Assembly (NCBI GenBank): GCA_009842505.1
Contig: VYFG01000057.1
Coordinates: 1-48,587 of the forward strand
DNA length: 48,587 nucleotides
Origin: Gammaproteobacteria bacterium
Lineage (GTDB): Bacteria; Pseudomonadota; Gammaproteobacteria; Arenicellales; Poriferihabitantaceae
Direction: 5' to 3'
Shown: positions 1 to 10,221 of the stretch, piece by piece
Position numbering within the stretch: position 1 is the first letter of the stretch
Layout: every line of letters starts with the position of its first letter
Position numbers and translations under genes: made by a program
Notes under the pieces: model-generated
The model's input: only the letters and a program-made list of their open reading frames with translations
Databases searched by the model: none
Told to the model about the DNA's origin: nothing

Positions 1-747
<747 letters not shown>

Positions 748-751
748 ACTC

Positions 752-2032
752 ATGCTGACCGGGTACCGGCTGGTCCTGTACCTGGTATTGCCCTGGGTTC
801 TGTTTCGGCTTGCTTTCAGGGGGAGCAGGAATCCGGGTTACCGCAAGCGCATTCCAGAGCGTTTCGGGTTTCAGGGACCGAAGCCGCCTGCGGGCGGTGT
901 CTGGATACATGCCGTATCTGTTGGCGAGGTCAACGCTGCCGTTCCGCTGGTCCGCCGCCTGCTGGTGCGTTGGCCGGAACAGGCGGTGATTGTCACCACG
1001 ATGACCGTCACCGGGTCCGATCGTGTAAGAACGGTCCTGGGAGATCAGGTGCGGCATTGTTATCTGCCATATGACTATCCGGGCGCCGTGCGCCGTTTCC
1101 TGCGGCACTGCCGGCCAGCGATTGGTTTGGTGATGGAAACGGAAATCTGGCCCAACCTGATCGCGGCTTGCCGACGGGCCGATATCCCGCTGATCTATGC
1201 AAATGTAAGGATGTCCGAGAGATCCTGGAAGGGTTACCGGAAATATCGCCCGCTGGTGGCCGACACGCTTTCAGGAATCTCCCGATTCGCCGTGCAGTCC
1301 GGGCCCGACGCGGAACGCCTGAAGGATCTCGGGGCCCGGAGCGACCGGATACGTGTGACCGGCAGCATGAAGTTCGATGTCAAGTTGTCCGTCAGCGTCT
1401 CCGAGGCCGGTGAAGCGATTCGCCGCCGTCTGGGCTGGAACCGTCCGGTGTTTCTCGCTGCCAGCACGCATGACGGCGAAGAGGACATCCTGATCAGTTC
1501 CTTCCGGAAACTGGCAGCCCGGATTCCGGGCCTTTTGCTCATTCTGGTACCCCGCCACCCGGAACGTTTTTCCGCCGTGGATAGGCTGTGCCACAGGGAA
1601 GGGCTTGCAACGGTTCTGGCCACACGCCAGTCCGGGGAACTCGACGAGACGGTCAGGGTGCTTCTGGTGGACAGGATGGGGGAGCTGACAAAGTATATTG
1701 CCGCCTGTGACGTCGTCTTCATGGGGGGCAGCCTAGTACCGGTGGGAGGACACAACCTGCTTGAGGCCGCGGCACTGGAGCGACCCGTCGTGTTCGGGCC
1801 GCACATGTTCAATTTTGCCGAAATCTCCTCAATGTTTCTTGCTCATGGAGCCGGAATCCAGGTGGACAATGAAGAGGAGTTGGTGGAGGTGGTGCACCGG
1901 TTGTTCGAGGATGCCGGGATGCGGGATGAGTACGGACTCCAGGGCAGGAGGCTGGTTGAACAGAACAGGGGGGCGCTCGAGCAGGTCGAATCCATGGTCG
2001 CCAATGAACTGGATCAGGGCACTGTCGGCTGA
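752..2032 (+). CDS. waaA: 3-deoxy-D-manno-octulosonic acid (Kdo) transferase
   Basis: WaaA (KdtA) transfers Kdo from CMP-Kdo to the lipid A precursor on the cytoplasmic face of the inner membrane, the first core step of lipopolysaccharide. The 426-residue protein has an N-terminal hydrophobic anchor (about residues 4-22), the HAVSVGEV motif whose Glu59 corresponds to the catalytic base of the family, the METEIWPN motif at 128-135, and a C-terminal GT-B nucleotide-sugar half with MGGSLVPVGGHN and GPHMFNF. I chose the ATG at 752 rather than the in-frame GTG at 728, because the latter lies inside hemF and adds eight residues before the anchor. It shows that the organism makes a Gram-negative outer membrane. 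It cannot be told from sequence whether it adds one or two Kdo residues. Confidence 0.95.
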   Translation: MLTGYRLVLYLVLPWVLFRLAFRGSRNPGYRKRIPERFGFQGPKPPAGGVWIHAVSVGEVNAAVPLVRRLLVRWPEQAVIVTTMTVTGSDRVRTVLGDQVRHCYLPYDYPGAVRRFLRHCRPAIGLVMETEIWPNLIAACRRADIPLIYANVRMSERSWKGYRKYRPLVADTLSGISRFAVQSGPDAERLKDLGARSDRIRVTGSMKFDVKLSVSVSEAGEAIRRRLGWNRPVFLAASTHDGEEDILISSFRKLAARIPGLLLILVPRHPERFSAVDRLCHREGLATVLATRQSGELDETVRVLLVDRMGELTKYIAACDVVFMGGSLVPVGGHNLLEAAALERPVVFGPHMFNFAEISSMFLAHGAGIQVDNEEELVEVVHRLFEDAGMRDEYGLQGRRLVEQNRGALEQVESMVANELDQGTVG

Positions 2033-2048
2033 GCTGCCCCATTGACCG

Positions 2049-2066
2049 CCGGCAACAACCTGCCGG
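2049..2066. terminator. Small hairpin between converging waaA and pepN
   Basis: CCGGCA at 2049-2054 pairs with TGCCGG at 2061-2066 around a six-base loop. It lies 17 bp past the waaA stop, in the 136-bp gap where waaA and pepN converge. There is no clear run of T on either side, so it may be only a weak terminator or a chance hairpin. Confidence 0.25.
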
Positions 2067-2168
2067 ATGTTTCCTGGTTGGCGGAATACTGACGGTAAGG
2101 GATACATTCCCGGGCAGGTATGTCCGGCCCGTTCCCTGGCCTTACAGGTTTCATGCCACAGGGTCCTG

Positions 2169-4799
2169 TCAGCCGGACTTCAGAGAAAGGGACACGAGTT
2201 CCGCAACGTCCGTCGAGAGGGGCCCGGATTCACTGATACGCTCCAGTGCGGATTTCATCTGTGCGCCGAATTCCGGCAGGATGTCCCGCCAGGAAGCCAG
2301 GGAACCAGCCAGTGTGGCGGCCACCTGGGGATTGGTCTGGTCCAGTTTCTGCACCCAGTCGGCGGTAAAGGCGTATCCCGCTCCGTCGTCGCGATGAAAC
2401 CCGGAAGGATTGAGACGGGCAAATGCCACCAGCAGTGCATAGACCTTGTTGGGATTCCCGTGATCGAATGCAGGGTGGGCAGTGAGTTTTCTGACCTGCG
2501 CAAGAACGTCCGCATGACGGGCCGTCGCCTGGACGCGCAACCACATGTTCACGACCAGCGCCTCGTCTTGCCACGTCCGGTAATACCCGTCCAGCAGCGC
2601 CTGCCTGTCGGGCATGTTGGAATGGGTGATCGCCGACAGGGCGGAATTGCGGTCCGTCAGGTTCCTTGCCTGCTGCAGCTGCATTCGGGCCAACTCCTGA
2701 ACTTCGTTCGTATCCAGTGATGCCAGCAGGGTGAGGCAGGCGTCCCGCAGGGCGCGGATGCCGCATTGGGCCGCCCCCATGGTTCCGTCATTGGCTTCCT
2801 GCAGGGACAGGTAACGGTCCAGGATCGCTTCATGGTGTGCCGCGGCGATGCACCGCATCAGCGCCAGGCGAGATGCGGACAGTCCTTGCGGATCGATCGG
2901 TTTGGACAATTCCCCGAGCCATGCTTCACCGGGCAGGGTAATCAGCCTCGCGGTGAGCATCAGGTCATTCTCCGGGGACTTTGCCAATTCACCGGCAAGG
3001 TCGATGATTCCGTCATCGAACCGATCTGCCTCTCCTGCCCGGACCCTTTCCAGATTGTCGAGGATCGCCTGCCCGAACAGGCGCTGCCCCGCTTCCCATC
3101 GGTTGAAGGGGTCGTCATCGTGTCTTGCGATGGTGCCGAGGTCTGCTGGATCCAGCCCGGTTTTCAGCTTCACTGGGGCGGAAAACCGCCGGAGCAGGGA
3201 GGGGACGGGTTCTCGGGGAATGTTCTCGAACACGAACTGCTGTTCCGGGTCGGACAGCACCAGAACCTGCTCGTTGCTGCCGTCGGCGAATGGCATGGGG
3301 GATCCCGCGGAATCCAGCAGGGACACCACAATGGGAATGACAAAGGGAAGCTTGTCCGCTTGTCCTGGCGTTGCCTGGCAATGCTGTTGCAGGTTCAGGC
3401 TGTAACGACCTGCGGAACGGTCATATTTTCCTTCGGCACTCACTTCCGGCGTGCCCGCCTGGCTGTACCAACGCTTGAATGCGGTGAAATCAAATTCCGC
3501 TTCATCCCCGACAGCCTCCGCGATGGCGGCGACAAAATCATCCGTGGTGACCGCCTTTCCGTCGTGACGGTCAAAGTAGAGATCCGTGCCGCGGCGGAAT
3601 GCCTCCGGCCCTGTCAGCACCTGCAGCATGCGCACAACTTCCGCGCCCTTTTCGTACACCGTTGCGGTGTAGAAATTGTTGATCTCCTGGTAGGACTCCG
3701 GCCGCACGGGGTGTGCCAGCGGCCCCGCGTCCTCCGGAAACTGGCGGTTGCGCAATCCGTCGGCATCGTCGATGCGCGTGACCCCGGGGGAAGTCATGTC
3801 GGCGCCGAAACATTGTTCGCGGAACACGGTGAATCCCTCCTTCAGGCTGAGCTGGAACCAGTCCCTGCAGGTTACCCTGTTGCCGGACCAGTTGTGAAAA
3901 TACTCATGGGCAATCACCTTTTCCACATCGTGATAGGCCGAGTCGGTGGCCACGTCCGGATTGGCCAGGACATACCGGGTGTTGAAGATGTTGAGGCTCT
4001 TGTTCTCCATTGCCCCCATATTAAAATCTTCCACGGCCACCACGTTGTACAGGTCCAGGTCGTATTCCCTGCCATAGGTTTCCTCGTCCCACCGCATGGC
4101 GCGCTTGAGTGCTCCCATGGCAAATTGGCACTTGTGAATATCCCGGTCATCGGCGTAGAAATTCAGTTCCACGTCACGGCCGCCGCAGGTGCGGAAGCGG
4201 TCTTTCAGGCAGGAGAGATTGCCGGCGACGATCGCGAACAGGTAGGTGGGTTTCGGAAAGGGATCATGCCATTCGGTCATGTGAACGCCGTTGTCCACTT
4301 CCTGCCTGACGAGGTTGCCGTTGCACAGAAGCACGGGGTACAGGTTCGACGGGCCCCGCAATATCACCCGGTAGGTAGCCAGGTTGTCCGGCCGGTCGAT
4401 GGACGGGGTAATCCTGCGAAAGCCTTCCGCCTCGCACTGGGTGCAAAGCATGCTGCCCGACTGGTAGAGACCGCTCAACTGCGTATTCGCCGACGGGTCA
4501 AGGGTGTTGACGATTTCCACCTGGCACGATTCAGGAAGTCCGCCAATGATCAGTTTCTTGCCCTCATTAGTCACCAGTCCCTCTTCGGGTTCCCGGCCGT
4601 CGATGCGTACAGACTCCACGTCGATACTATCGCAGTCAAGAACCAGCGGCTTGGAGGTCTTCGACCGTCGCTCCATATCATGTACGGTGCGTACCCTGGT
4701 CAGGCGGGTATCCAGATCCAACTCCATGCGGGTGAAGCGGATCCGGTAGGGATGCGGGCGGTAATCCTTGAGGTATATGGTGGCGTCTTGGTTTTCCAT
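2169..4799 (-). CDS. pepN: Aminopeptidase N, M1 family zinc metallopeptidase
   Basis: PepN is the broad-specificity cytosolic aminopeptidase that trims peptides produced by ATP-dependent proteases. The 876-residue protein has normal length for the bacterial PepN type. The exopeptidase motif GAMEN (about 261-265) and the zinc motif HEYFHNWSGN (starting about 298, HExxH) are intact, followed by the LSLKEGFTVFREQ segment that supplies the third ligand. The C-terminal helical domain of the family extends to the end. The ATG at 4799 begins MENQDATIYLKDYR, typical of PepN; an in-frame TTG at 4829 would add ten residues and is less likely. The gene lies 203 bp downstream of fdxA on the same strand and could be read from the suhB-mutS-fdxA side or from its own promoter. 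Confidence 0.96.
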   Translation of the reverse strand: MENQDATIYLKDYRPHPYRIRFTRMELDLDTRLTRVRTVHDMERRSKTSKPLVLDCDSIDVESVRIDGREPEEGLVTNEGKKLIIGGLPESCQVEIVNTLDPSANTQLSGLYQSGSMLCTQCEAEGFRRITPSIDRPDNLATYRVILRGPSNLYPVLLCNGNLVRQEVDNGVHMTEWHDPFPKPTYLFAIVAGNLSCLKDRFRTCGGRDVELNFYADDRDIHKCQFAMGALKRAMRWDEETYGREYDLDLYNVVAVEDFNMGAMENKSLNIFNTRYVLANPDVATDSAYHDVEKVIAHEYFHNWSGNRVTCRDWFQLSLKEGFTVFREQCFGADMTSPGVTRIDDADGLRNRQFPEDAGPLAHPVRPESYQEINNFYTATVYEKGAEVVRMLQVLTGPEAFRRGTDLYFDRHDGKAVTTDDFVAAIAEAVGDEAEFDFTAFKRWYSQAGTPEVSAEGKYDRSAGRYSLNLQQHCQATPGQADKLPFVIPIVVSLLDSAGSPMPFADGSNEQVLVLSDPEQQFVFENIPREPVPSLLRRFSAPVKLKTGLDPADLGTIARHDDDPFNRWEAGQRLFGQAILDNLERVRAGEADRFDDGIIDLAGELAKSPENDLMLTARLITLPGEAWLGELSKPIDPQGLSASRLALMRCIAAAHHEAILDRYLSLQEANDGTMGAAQCGIRALRDACLTLLASLDTNEVQELARMQLQQARNLTDRNSALSAITHSNMPDRQALLDGYYRTWQDEALVVNMWLRVQATARHADVLAQVRKLTAHPAFDHGNPNKVYALLVAFARLNPSGFHRDDGAGYAFTADWVQKLDQTNPQVAATLAGSLASWRDILPEFGAQMKSALERISESGPLSTDVAELVSLSLKSG

Positions 4800-5002
4800 C
4801 TGATGCGGGGAGGGACTTTCAGGGGCCAAGGAAGGATACCGGTTTCCAGCCGGGATCGGATGAATTCGATTGCCGCTATTGCGGGTGATCGCCGTTCCGC
4901 CAGTTTACGGAATTCCGGATTCGATCCGGCTACTTTCGCTGGCCATGCCCGGCGGGCGCCGAAGCGGGCGGAATTGACTGGCCGTATCCGCCGGATGCCT
5001 GT

Positions 5003-5326
5003 TCAGCGCTCCAGGTACTGAAGCTTTTCCTTGATATCCTTCCAGTCATCCGCATCCTCGGGAGCCGGTTTCATCTCCGTGATCACCGGCCATTCCTGGC
5101 TGAGTTCGATGTTCAGGTCAAGAAAATGCTTTTGTTCCTCGGGCAGTTCATCCTCCGCGTAGATCGCATTGACGGGGCATTCCGGCTCGCAAAGACTGCA
5201 GTCAATACACTCTTCAGGGTCGATGACCAGAAAATTGGGGCCCTCGTGGAAACAGTCAACCGGACAGACTTCCACACAATCGGTGTACTTGCACTTGATG
5301 CAGGACTCGACAACAACGTAGGTCAT
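5003..5326 (-). CDS. fdxA: Seven-iron (3Fe-4S/4Fe-4S) ferredoxin FdxA
   Basis: This 107-residue protein is a small acidic soluble electron carrier. Cysteines 9, 17 and 50 are placed to hold a 3Fe-4S cluster, and 21, 40, 43 and 46 a 4Fe-4S cluster; the motifs [18 protein letters not shown] and [12 protein letters not shown] are typical of FdxA. The C-terminal extension rich in Asp and Glu, ending [10 protein letters not shown], is also normal for this family and length. The gene sits 68 bp downstream of mutS on the same strand, an order seen in other gammaproteobacteria such as pseudomonads. Its redox partner is not identifiable here. The ATG start is unambiguous. Confidence 0.96.
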   Translation of the reverse strand: MTYVVVESCIKCKYTDCVEVCPVDCFHEGPNFLVIDPEECIDCSLCEPECPVNAIYAEDELPEEQKHFLDLNIELSQEWPVITEMKPAPEDADDWKDIKEKLQYLER

Positions 5327-5394
5327 TGAACCACTGGGAAAATCGGCGTGAAAAGAAAGACGGCGATTGTACTATCTTTCCCATGAAATTTGTT

Positions 5395-7974
5395 TCAATT
5401 GCGGCCGTTCCGCTGTGCCAGAATTCGGGCGCATTCGTACAGGATGTCAAGCGCCTCGCGGGGGGAGAGATCATTCGGATCCAGGGCTCTTAGGCGAGCC
5501 ACAACGGCCTCCTCCTCGTGCCGGTACGGCGCAAACAGGCTGGACTGGACGTTGCGGCTATCGCTGTCCCTGGCGCTGTCCTCCTGGTAATGGTCCTCGA
5601 GCTCCGCCAGCTTGACCCTTGCTTCCGTGATCAGGTCCTCCGGCATACCCGCAAGCCTGGCAACCTCCAGGCCGTAGCTCTGGCTGGCAGGTCCTTCCTT
5701 GACGCTGTACAGGAACACGATACGGTGTCCGTGTTCGACCGCATCGAGGTGGACATTGGCGACCCCCCTGAGTTGTTCCGCCAGCGAGGTGAGTTCGAAA
5801 TAGTGGGTGGAGAACAGGGTGAAGGCACGGATTCGCCGTGCCAGGTCTCCGGCGCAGGCCCATGCCAGCGAAAGTCCGTCAAAGGTACTGGTCCCTCGGC
5901 CGATCTCGTCCACGAGAACCAGGCTCTGCCCGGTTGCGTTGCGCAGGATCTGGGCCATTTCGGTCATTTCCACCATGAATGTCGAGCGGCCGCCGGCGAG
6001 GTCGTCCGATGCGCCGATGCGGCTGAATATCCGGTCCAGGGGGCCGAACGTGGCTGCCTGCGCGGATACGAAGCTGCCACTGTGAGCAAGCAGCGCGATG
6101 ATGGCCACCTGGCGCATGTAAGTGCTCTTGCCCCCCATGTTCGGGCCCGTAATCAGTTGCATCCGGACTTCGTCGTCCAGCATCGTATCGTTGGGAATGA
6201 AGCTGGTGCCCGGCATGGCCTCCACGATCGGATGACGGCCGGATGTGATCTCCAGTACGGGGTCGTCACTGTACCGGGGTCTTCGCCAATCAAGGCTGTT
6301 CGCCCGTTCCGCCAGATTCTGCAGGCAGTCGAGTTCGGCGAATGCCGCCGCACAGGCCATCAGTCCGCCGATGGCCCCCCCCAGGTCCTCCTGCAGCGTC
6401 TCGTACAGCCACTTTTCCCGCGCCAGCGCCTTGCCGCGGGCGCTCAGGATCCGGTCTTCAAACTCCTTCAGCTCCACCGTCACGAAACGCTCGGCGTTCT
6501 TGACCGTCTGCCTGCGGATATAGTGGTCCGGCACTTCATCGGACTGGGAGCGAGGCAATTCGATGTAGTAGCCATGCACCCTGTTGTATCGCACCCGCAG
6601 GTTGGCAACGCCGGTGTCGTGTTTCTCCTTTTCCTCCAATCGCAGGAGAAAGTCACTGGCATCGTGCTGCAGATGGCGATATTCCCTGAGTTCCTCATCG
6701 AATTCATCGCACAGGACTCCTCCGTCGCGGATGGTGCTGGGCGGGTCGTCCTTGATCGCGCGTACAAGCAGGTTCAGGACATCCGGCAGGGGCTGCAATG
6801 CGGTCCGTGTGTCATCCAGCAGTTCGGCCGGCATGTCCGACAACCGCTGACTGATTTCAGGCAGCACGGACAGGCCCGCACGCAGGCGTACGAGATCCCT
6901 CGGCCGGGCAGTCTTCATTGCCACCCTGGCGAGGATCCGCTCCATGTCACCAGCCTCCCGCAGCAGCGGAACAAGGTCCGTGTAATTCCGGTCACCGAGC
7001 AGCCAATCGATGGCGTCATGACGCCGGTCAAGCGTCTTCCGGTCCCGTGTCGGATTGCGGATCCACCGGCGCAGCAGGCGTGCCCCCATGGGAGTTCCGC
7101 ACCGATCCATCAGCGTGATCAGCGCATGCCGTGGTGTGCCGTCCTGTCCCACCTCGATTTCCAGGTTGGCCCGGGTCACCGAGTCCACCATCAGGGTATT
7201 GTTCTGCTCTAGGAAGCGGATGCCGGATATGTGCGGTGCGCGGTCGCCGTGCAGGTCGCGGATGTACTGGACCAGTGCGCCGGCGGCGCGAGTGGCGAGC
7301 GGGTAGTGGCGGCATTCGAACGCGTTCAGGTCATGGGTTCCGAATTGGTCCGCCAGTATCGTCTCTGCACGGGCCGGGTCGAAATACCAGTCCGGTACGG
7401 TGCTGGCCCCGCCGATCCCGAGGGTGCTTTCCTGGTGCTGCCCGAGCAGCACCTCGGCGGCGCCGATGCGCATCAGTTCGTCGTCGATTCCGGACATGGA
7501 ATCCAGTTCAAGGCCCTCGAAGTTGCCGCTGGACACCTCCAGTACGGCTATTCCCACCCGGTCTTCCTGGACCAGCAGCGCCGCCACCAGGTTCTGCTGC
7601 CGCCCTGGCAGGAGGTTCTCCTCGGTCAGGGTGCCCGGCGTGACTACCCGGACGACCTTGCGCTCCACCGGGCCCTTGCTGGTGGCGGGGTCGCCAATCT
7701 GTTCGCAGATCGCTACGGGCATGTTGGCGTCCACCAGTTTCCGCAGATACTGGTCCACGCTGTGGAAAGGGACGCCAGCCATGGGAATCGGCTCCCCGGC
7801 CGATTTTCCTCGGGCCGTGAGGGTGATATCCAAGACGCTTGCAGCCTTCTGTGCATCCTCGTAGAACAGTTCGTAGAAGTCCCCCATGCGGTAGAACAGC
7901 AACATGCTGGGGTAATCCGCCTTGATGGCCAGATACTGGCGCATCATCGGCGTATGCGATTCGGGTTTGTTCAC
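5395..7974 (-). CDS. mutS: DNA mismatch repair ATPase MutS
   Basis: MutS binds base mismatches and small loops and, with MutL, licenses excision repair. The protein has 859 residues, full family length. The N-terminal mismatch-reading motif GDFYELF (Phe33-Glu35 are the FxE residues) is present. The C-terminal ABC-type ATPase carries Walker [10 protein letters not shown] (about 610-618), Walker B/DEIGRGTS (about 688 onward), and the STHYFELT signature. The start is GTG at 7972-7974, overlapping the suhB stop by 4 nt in the arrangement GTGA, so MutS translation is probably coupled to SuhB. No MutL is encoded nearby. Confidence 0.98.
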   Translation of the reverse strand: MNKPESHTPMMRQYLAIKADYPSMLLFYRMGDFYELFYEDAQKAASVLDITLTARGKSAGEPIPMAGVPFHSVDQYLRKLVDANMPVAICEQIGDPATSKGPVERKVVRVVTPGTLTEENLLPGRQQNLVAALLVQEDRVGIAVLEVSSGNFEGLELDSMSGIDDELMRIGAAEVLLGQHQESTLGIGGASTVPDWYFDPARAETILADQFGTHDLNAFECRHYPLATRAAGALVQYIRDLHGDRAPHISGIRFLEQNNTLMVDSVTRANLEIEVGQDGTPRHALITLMDRCGTPMGARLLRRWIRNPTRDRKTLDRRHDAIDWLLGDRNYTDLVPLLREAGDMERILARVAMKTARPRDLVRLRAGLSVLPEISQRLSDMPAELLDDTRTALQPLPDVLNLLVRAIKDDPPSTIRDGGVLCDEFDEELREYRHLQHDASDFLLRLEEKEKHDTGVANLRVRYNRVHGYYIELPRSQSDEVPDHYIRRQTVKNAERFVTVELKEFEDRILSARGKALAREKWLYETLQEDLGGAIGGLMACAAAFAELDCLQNLAERANSLDWRRPRYSDDPVLEITSGRHPIVEAMPGTSFIPNDTMLDDEVRMQLITGPNMGGKSTYMRQVAIIALLAHSGSFVSAQAATFGPLDRIFSRIGASDDLAGGRSTFMVEMTEMAQILRNATGQSLVLVDEIGRGTSTFDGLSLAWACAGDLARRIRAFTLFSTHYFELTSLAEQLRGVANVHLDAVEHGHRIVFLYSVKEGPASQSYGLEVARLAGMPEDLITEARVKLAELEDHYQEDSARDSDSRNVQSSLFAPYRHEEEAVVARLRALDPNDLSPREALDILYECARILAQRNGRN

Positions 7975-8780
7975 GGCGCGGGTTCGAACCGGGACTTGAC
8001 GATAGTCAGAAGCTCATTGAACAGGCGTTGATTGGCGGCAACGACATCCCCGCGCTCCAGGAAATCCTGACCCCCGGAAAAGTCCGCCACGAGACCGCCG
8101 GCCTCCCTGACCAACAGGCAACCGGCAGCCATGTCCCAGGCATTGATGCCCTGTTCCCAGTAGCCGTCCAGCCGTCCGCATGCCACATAGGCCAAGTCCA
8201 GGGCTGCGGAGCCGCTGACCTTGAGGTTGCTGACCTTGGGCAGGAGGGCGCGCATCACCCGCAGGACATTGTCGGTCCTGTGCAGGTTCCTGACGGAAAA
8301 ACCGGTGCCCAGAAGGGATTCGTTCAGGCTTCCTTTCCCGCTGACCCGGATCCGGCGGGAATTGAGCTGGGCGCCTTGGTTGCGGCTGGCGGTGAACAAT
8401 TCATCCCTGAGCGGGTCATAGATGACCGCATGTTCCAGGATGCCACCCGTGCGCACGCCGATGGACACGGCGAAATGCGGATCGGTGTGGAGAAAGTTGG
8501 TGGTGCCGTCCAGGGGATCGATGATCCATTCCGTCACGTCATTTCCCGGCAGGGACTCCCCTTCATTCGAACCGCTTTCTTCCGCCAGGATGCGGTGGCC
8601 GGGATAACGCTGGCGGATGATGGCGATGATTTCCTCCTCCGCCAGTCGATCGATCTCGCTGACAAAATCCCGGCGCCCCTTTTTTTCCACGGAGACCTGT
8701 TCCAGGCGGTCCTGGTAGCGGATCATCAGGCTTCCGGCCCGCCGCGCGGCCTTGATTCCAATGTTGACGATGGGGTCCAT
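7971..8780 (-). CDS. suhB: Inositol-1-monophosphatase family protein (SuhB)
   Basis: SuhB-type proteins hydrolyse inositol phosphates with Mg2+, and in enterobacteria also act as a factor in rRNA transcription antitermination. The 269-residue form starting at the ATG of [16 protein letters not shown] matches the family N-terminus. In-frame starts up to 8864 would add up to 28 residues without similarity and run toward trmJ. Metal-binding motifs are visible: EES near residue 67, [12 protein letters not shown] at 85-96, and INAWDMAAG near the C-terminus. The gene is divergent from trmJ, as in E. coli, and overlaps mutS by 4 nt downstream. Whether it works as an enzyme or as a transcription factor here is not visible. 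Confidence 0.93.
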   Translation of the reverse strand: MDPIVNIGIKAARRAGSLMIRYQDRLEQVSVEKKGRRDFVSEIDRLAEEEIIAIIRQRYPGHRILAEESGSNEGESLPGNDVTEWIIDPLDGTTNFLHTDPHFAVSIGVRTGGILEHAVIYDPLRDELFTASRNQGAQLNSRRIRVSGKGSLNESLLGTGFSVRNLHRTDNVLRVMRALLPKVSNLKVSGSAALDLAYVACGRLDGYWEQGINAWDMAAGCLLVREAGGLVADFSGGQDFLERGDVVAANQRLFNELLTIVKSRFEPAP

Positions 8781-8899
8781 GGATGCGGTGGTGATGCCCC
8801 GGACGGGCGGACGAAATGTGAACGGATTGGCGGATTCCGACATGCCAGCCATATCCGTGGACATTTCAATTGGCTGTGCCTTGATGCAGAATCGCGCAG

Positions 8900-9640
8900 A
8901 TGAAAGCGCTGGATTATATCCGAGTCGTTCTGATCCAACCTACACACCCCGGCAATATCGGGGCGACCGCCAGGGCTATGGGCAACATGGGCATATCACA
9001 GTTGGTGCTGGTGGATCCAGTGGATTTTCCAAGCCCGGTAGCCACAGCCAGGGCTGCGGGCGCTGACCGGATACTCGCAGGCGCCAGGGTGGCGCGTGAT
9101 CTGGATGAGGCCATTGCGGACTGTTCCCTGGTGATCGGAACAACCGCTCGTGCCAGGTCGATACAATGGCCTGAGCAAACCCCCGAAAATGCCGCCGTGG
9201 CCGTTGCCGGGGAATTCACACAGCCGGAGGGCAGGGCGCCGGTGGCGATACTGTTCGGACGTGAAAGCAGTGGATTGACCAACGAGGAACTGGAACGTTG
9301 CCGTTTCCTGGTCCGGATTCCGACGGAGGAATCGTTCTCTTCCCTCAACCTGGCCTCTGCGGTACTGGTCATACTGTATGAACTCCGCAAGCATTTGGAA
9401 TCCCGGACTCTGGAGACCGGAGCAGCATCCGATCGCCTGGCCAGTGCACAGGAGATGCGGTATTTCTACGACCACCTTCAGGAATTCGTCCGACGCATCG
9501 AGTTCAACGATGGACGTTCATCAAGGCTCGATCGCAAGATGGCCCGTTTGTTCAACCGGGTGCAGATGTATACCCAGGAAGTGAAAATGCTGCGCGGAAT
9601 GTTCCGTGCTGTAGAAGACAAGCTGGATGGAAAGTACTAG
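8900..9640 (+). CDS. trmJ: tRNA (cytidine/uridine-2'-O-)-methyltransferase TrmJ
   Basis: TrmJ is a SPOUT-class methyltransferase that 2'-O-methylates position 32 of several tRNAs using S-adenosylmethionine. The 246-residue protein has the N-terminal RVVLIQPTHPGNIGATARAM segment with the conserved Asn-Ile-Gly, the central FGRESSGLTNEE loop, and the LNLASAVLVILYEL knot helix. The C-terminal extension (about 165-246) with RIEFNDG is typical of TrmJ and separates it from TrmL. The start ATG gives the expected N-terminus. It diverges from suhB across about 120 bp that must hold both promoters. Confidence 0.93.
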   Translation: MKALDYIRVVLIQPTHPGNIGATARAMGNMGISQLVLVDPVDFPSPVATARAAGADRILAGARVARDLDEAIADCSLVIGTTARARSIQWPEQTPENAAVAVAGEFTQPEGRAPVAILFGRESSGLTNEELERCRFLVRIPTEESFSSLNLASAVLVILYELRKHLESRTLETGAASDRLASAQEMRYFYDHLQEFVRRIEFNDGRSSRLDRKMARLFNRVQMYTQEVKMLRGMFRAVEDKLDGKY

Positions 9641-10024
9641 ACATGACGGTCCGCCCGATTCCGTGAGGCATGTATCAAGAGATTGATCGCTTTCCTGTCG
9701 ATCAGGGATGATGCGGGTAGCCGGTCGATGGGTGAGGACGATCCTCTTTGGCAGTGGAAGCCGGGACCCGATAATCGGAATCAACGGGACGTCGGGCATA
9801 CACAACCCCGGTAATTGCACGTTTCCACCTCCATAGGGCGGCGCTGTACCGTCGCAGCCGCTGCTGCCCCCGATACCATAAGACGAACCGACAACGCCTG
9901 AAACTAGATCCCGAGAACTGTGCGATCCAGGCCCTGGCAGAGGTGCCGGAATCAATATCCCGTCTGCAGCGGGGCCGCCAATCCCGTGTCCTGCGGCGTG
10001 TCGTAGTCCGATGCGATAACAGGG
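9641..10024. other. Gene-poor stretch between trmJ and a possible remnant
   Basis: No convincing gene lies in this part of the 581-bp space between the converging trmJ and fumarase genes. A minus-strand open frame across 9521-9955 encodes Gly/Ser-rich sequence (GSSYGIGGSSGCDG) but overlaps the trmJ end, has no recognisable domain and no ribosome binding site. The stretch may be decayed coding DNA upstream of the remnant at 10025. Confidence 0.4.
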
Positions 10025-10168
10025 GTGAAGTTTGGTGATTCCGACCTGGGGGCGGAGGTGACCGGTGATGTGGCGATGGCCGTGGATCTCAAGGGGGGTA
10101 CCCTGAATCTTGCATTCACGAACATCGCGGAACTGTCATCGGGTACCAGTGCCGGGGACATCCGCTGA
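10025..10168 (+). pseudogene. Possible 3' remnant of a surface beta-sheet protein
   Basis: A 47-codon open stretch reads VKFGDSDLGAEVTGDVAM, then VDLKGGTLNLAFTNIAEL, and stops at TGA 10166-10168. The alternating polar/hydrophobic pattern and the GDV..VDL..GTLNLAFTNI rhythm resemble strands of secreted beta-barrel or TbpB-like lipoproteins. The same frame has a TAG at 10004-10006 only seven codons upstream, and no ribosome binding site precedes the GTG, so an intact gene is unlikely. I read it as the tail of a decayed gene. The family link is from pattern memory only and may be wrong. Confidence 0.3.
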
Positions 10169-10221
10169 GGATATGCCGATGCAGGGAGGCGGCTTCCGGG
10201 ACGATGGGTTGGACGGACGGG

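Noticed and set aside
2766..5021. Long plus-strand open frame opposite pepN
   Set aside because: It is a shadow of pepN codon bias; its translation has no domain pattern and pepN motifs are intact.
5518..7212. 564-codon plus-strand frame opposite mutS
   Set aside because: It is antisense to a complete mutS and lacks any recognisable family or ribosome site.
9521..9955. Minus-strand Gly/Ser-rich frame between trmJ and fumarase
   Set aside because: It overlaps the end of trmJ, has no domain, and its composition fits non-coding or decayed DNA.
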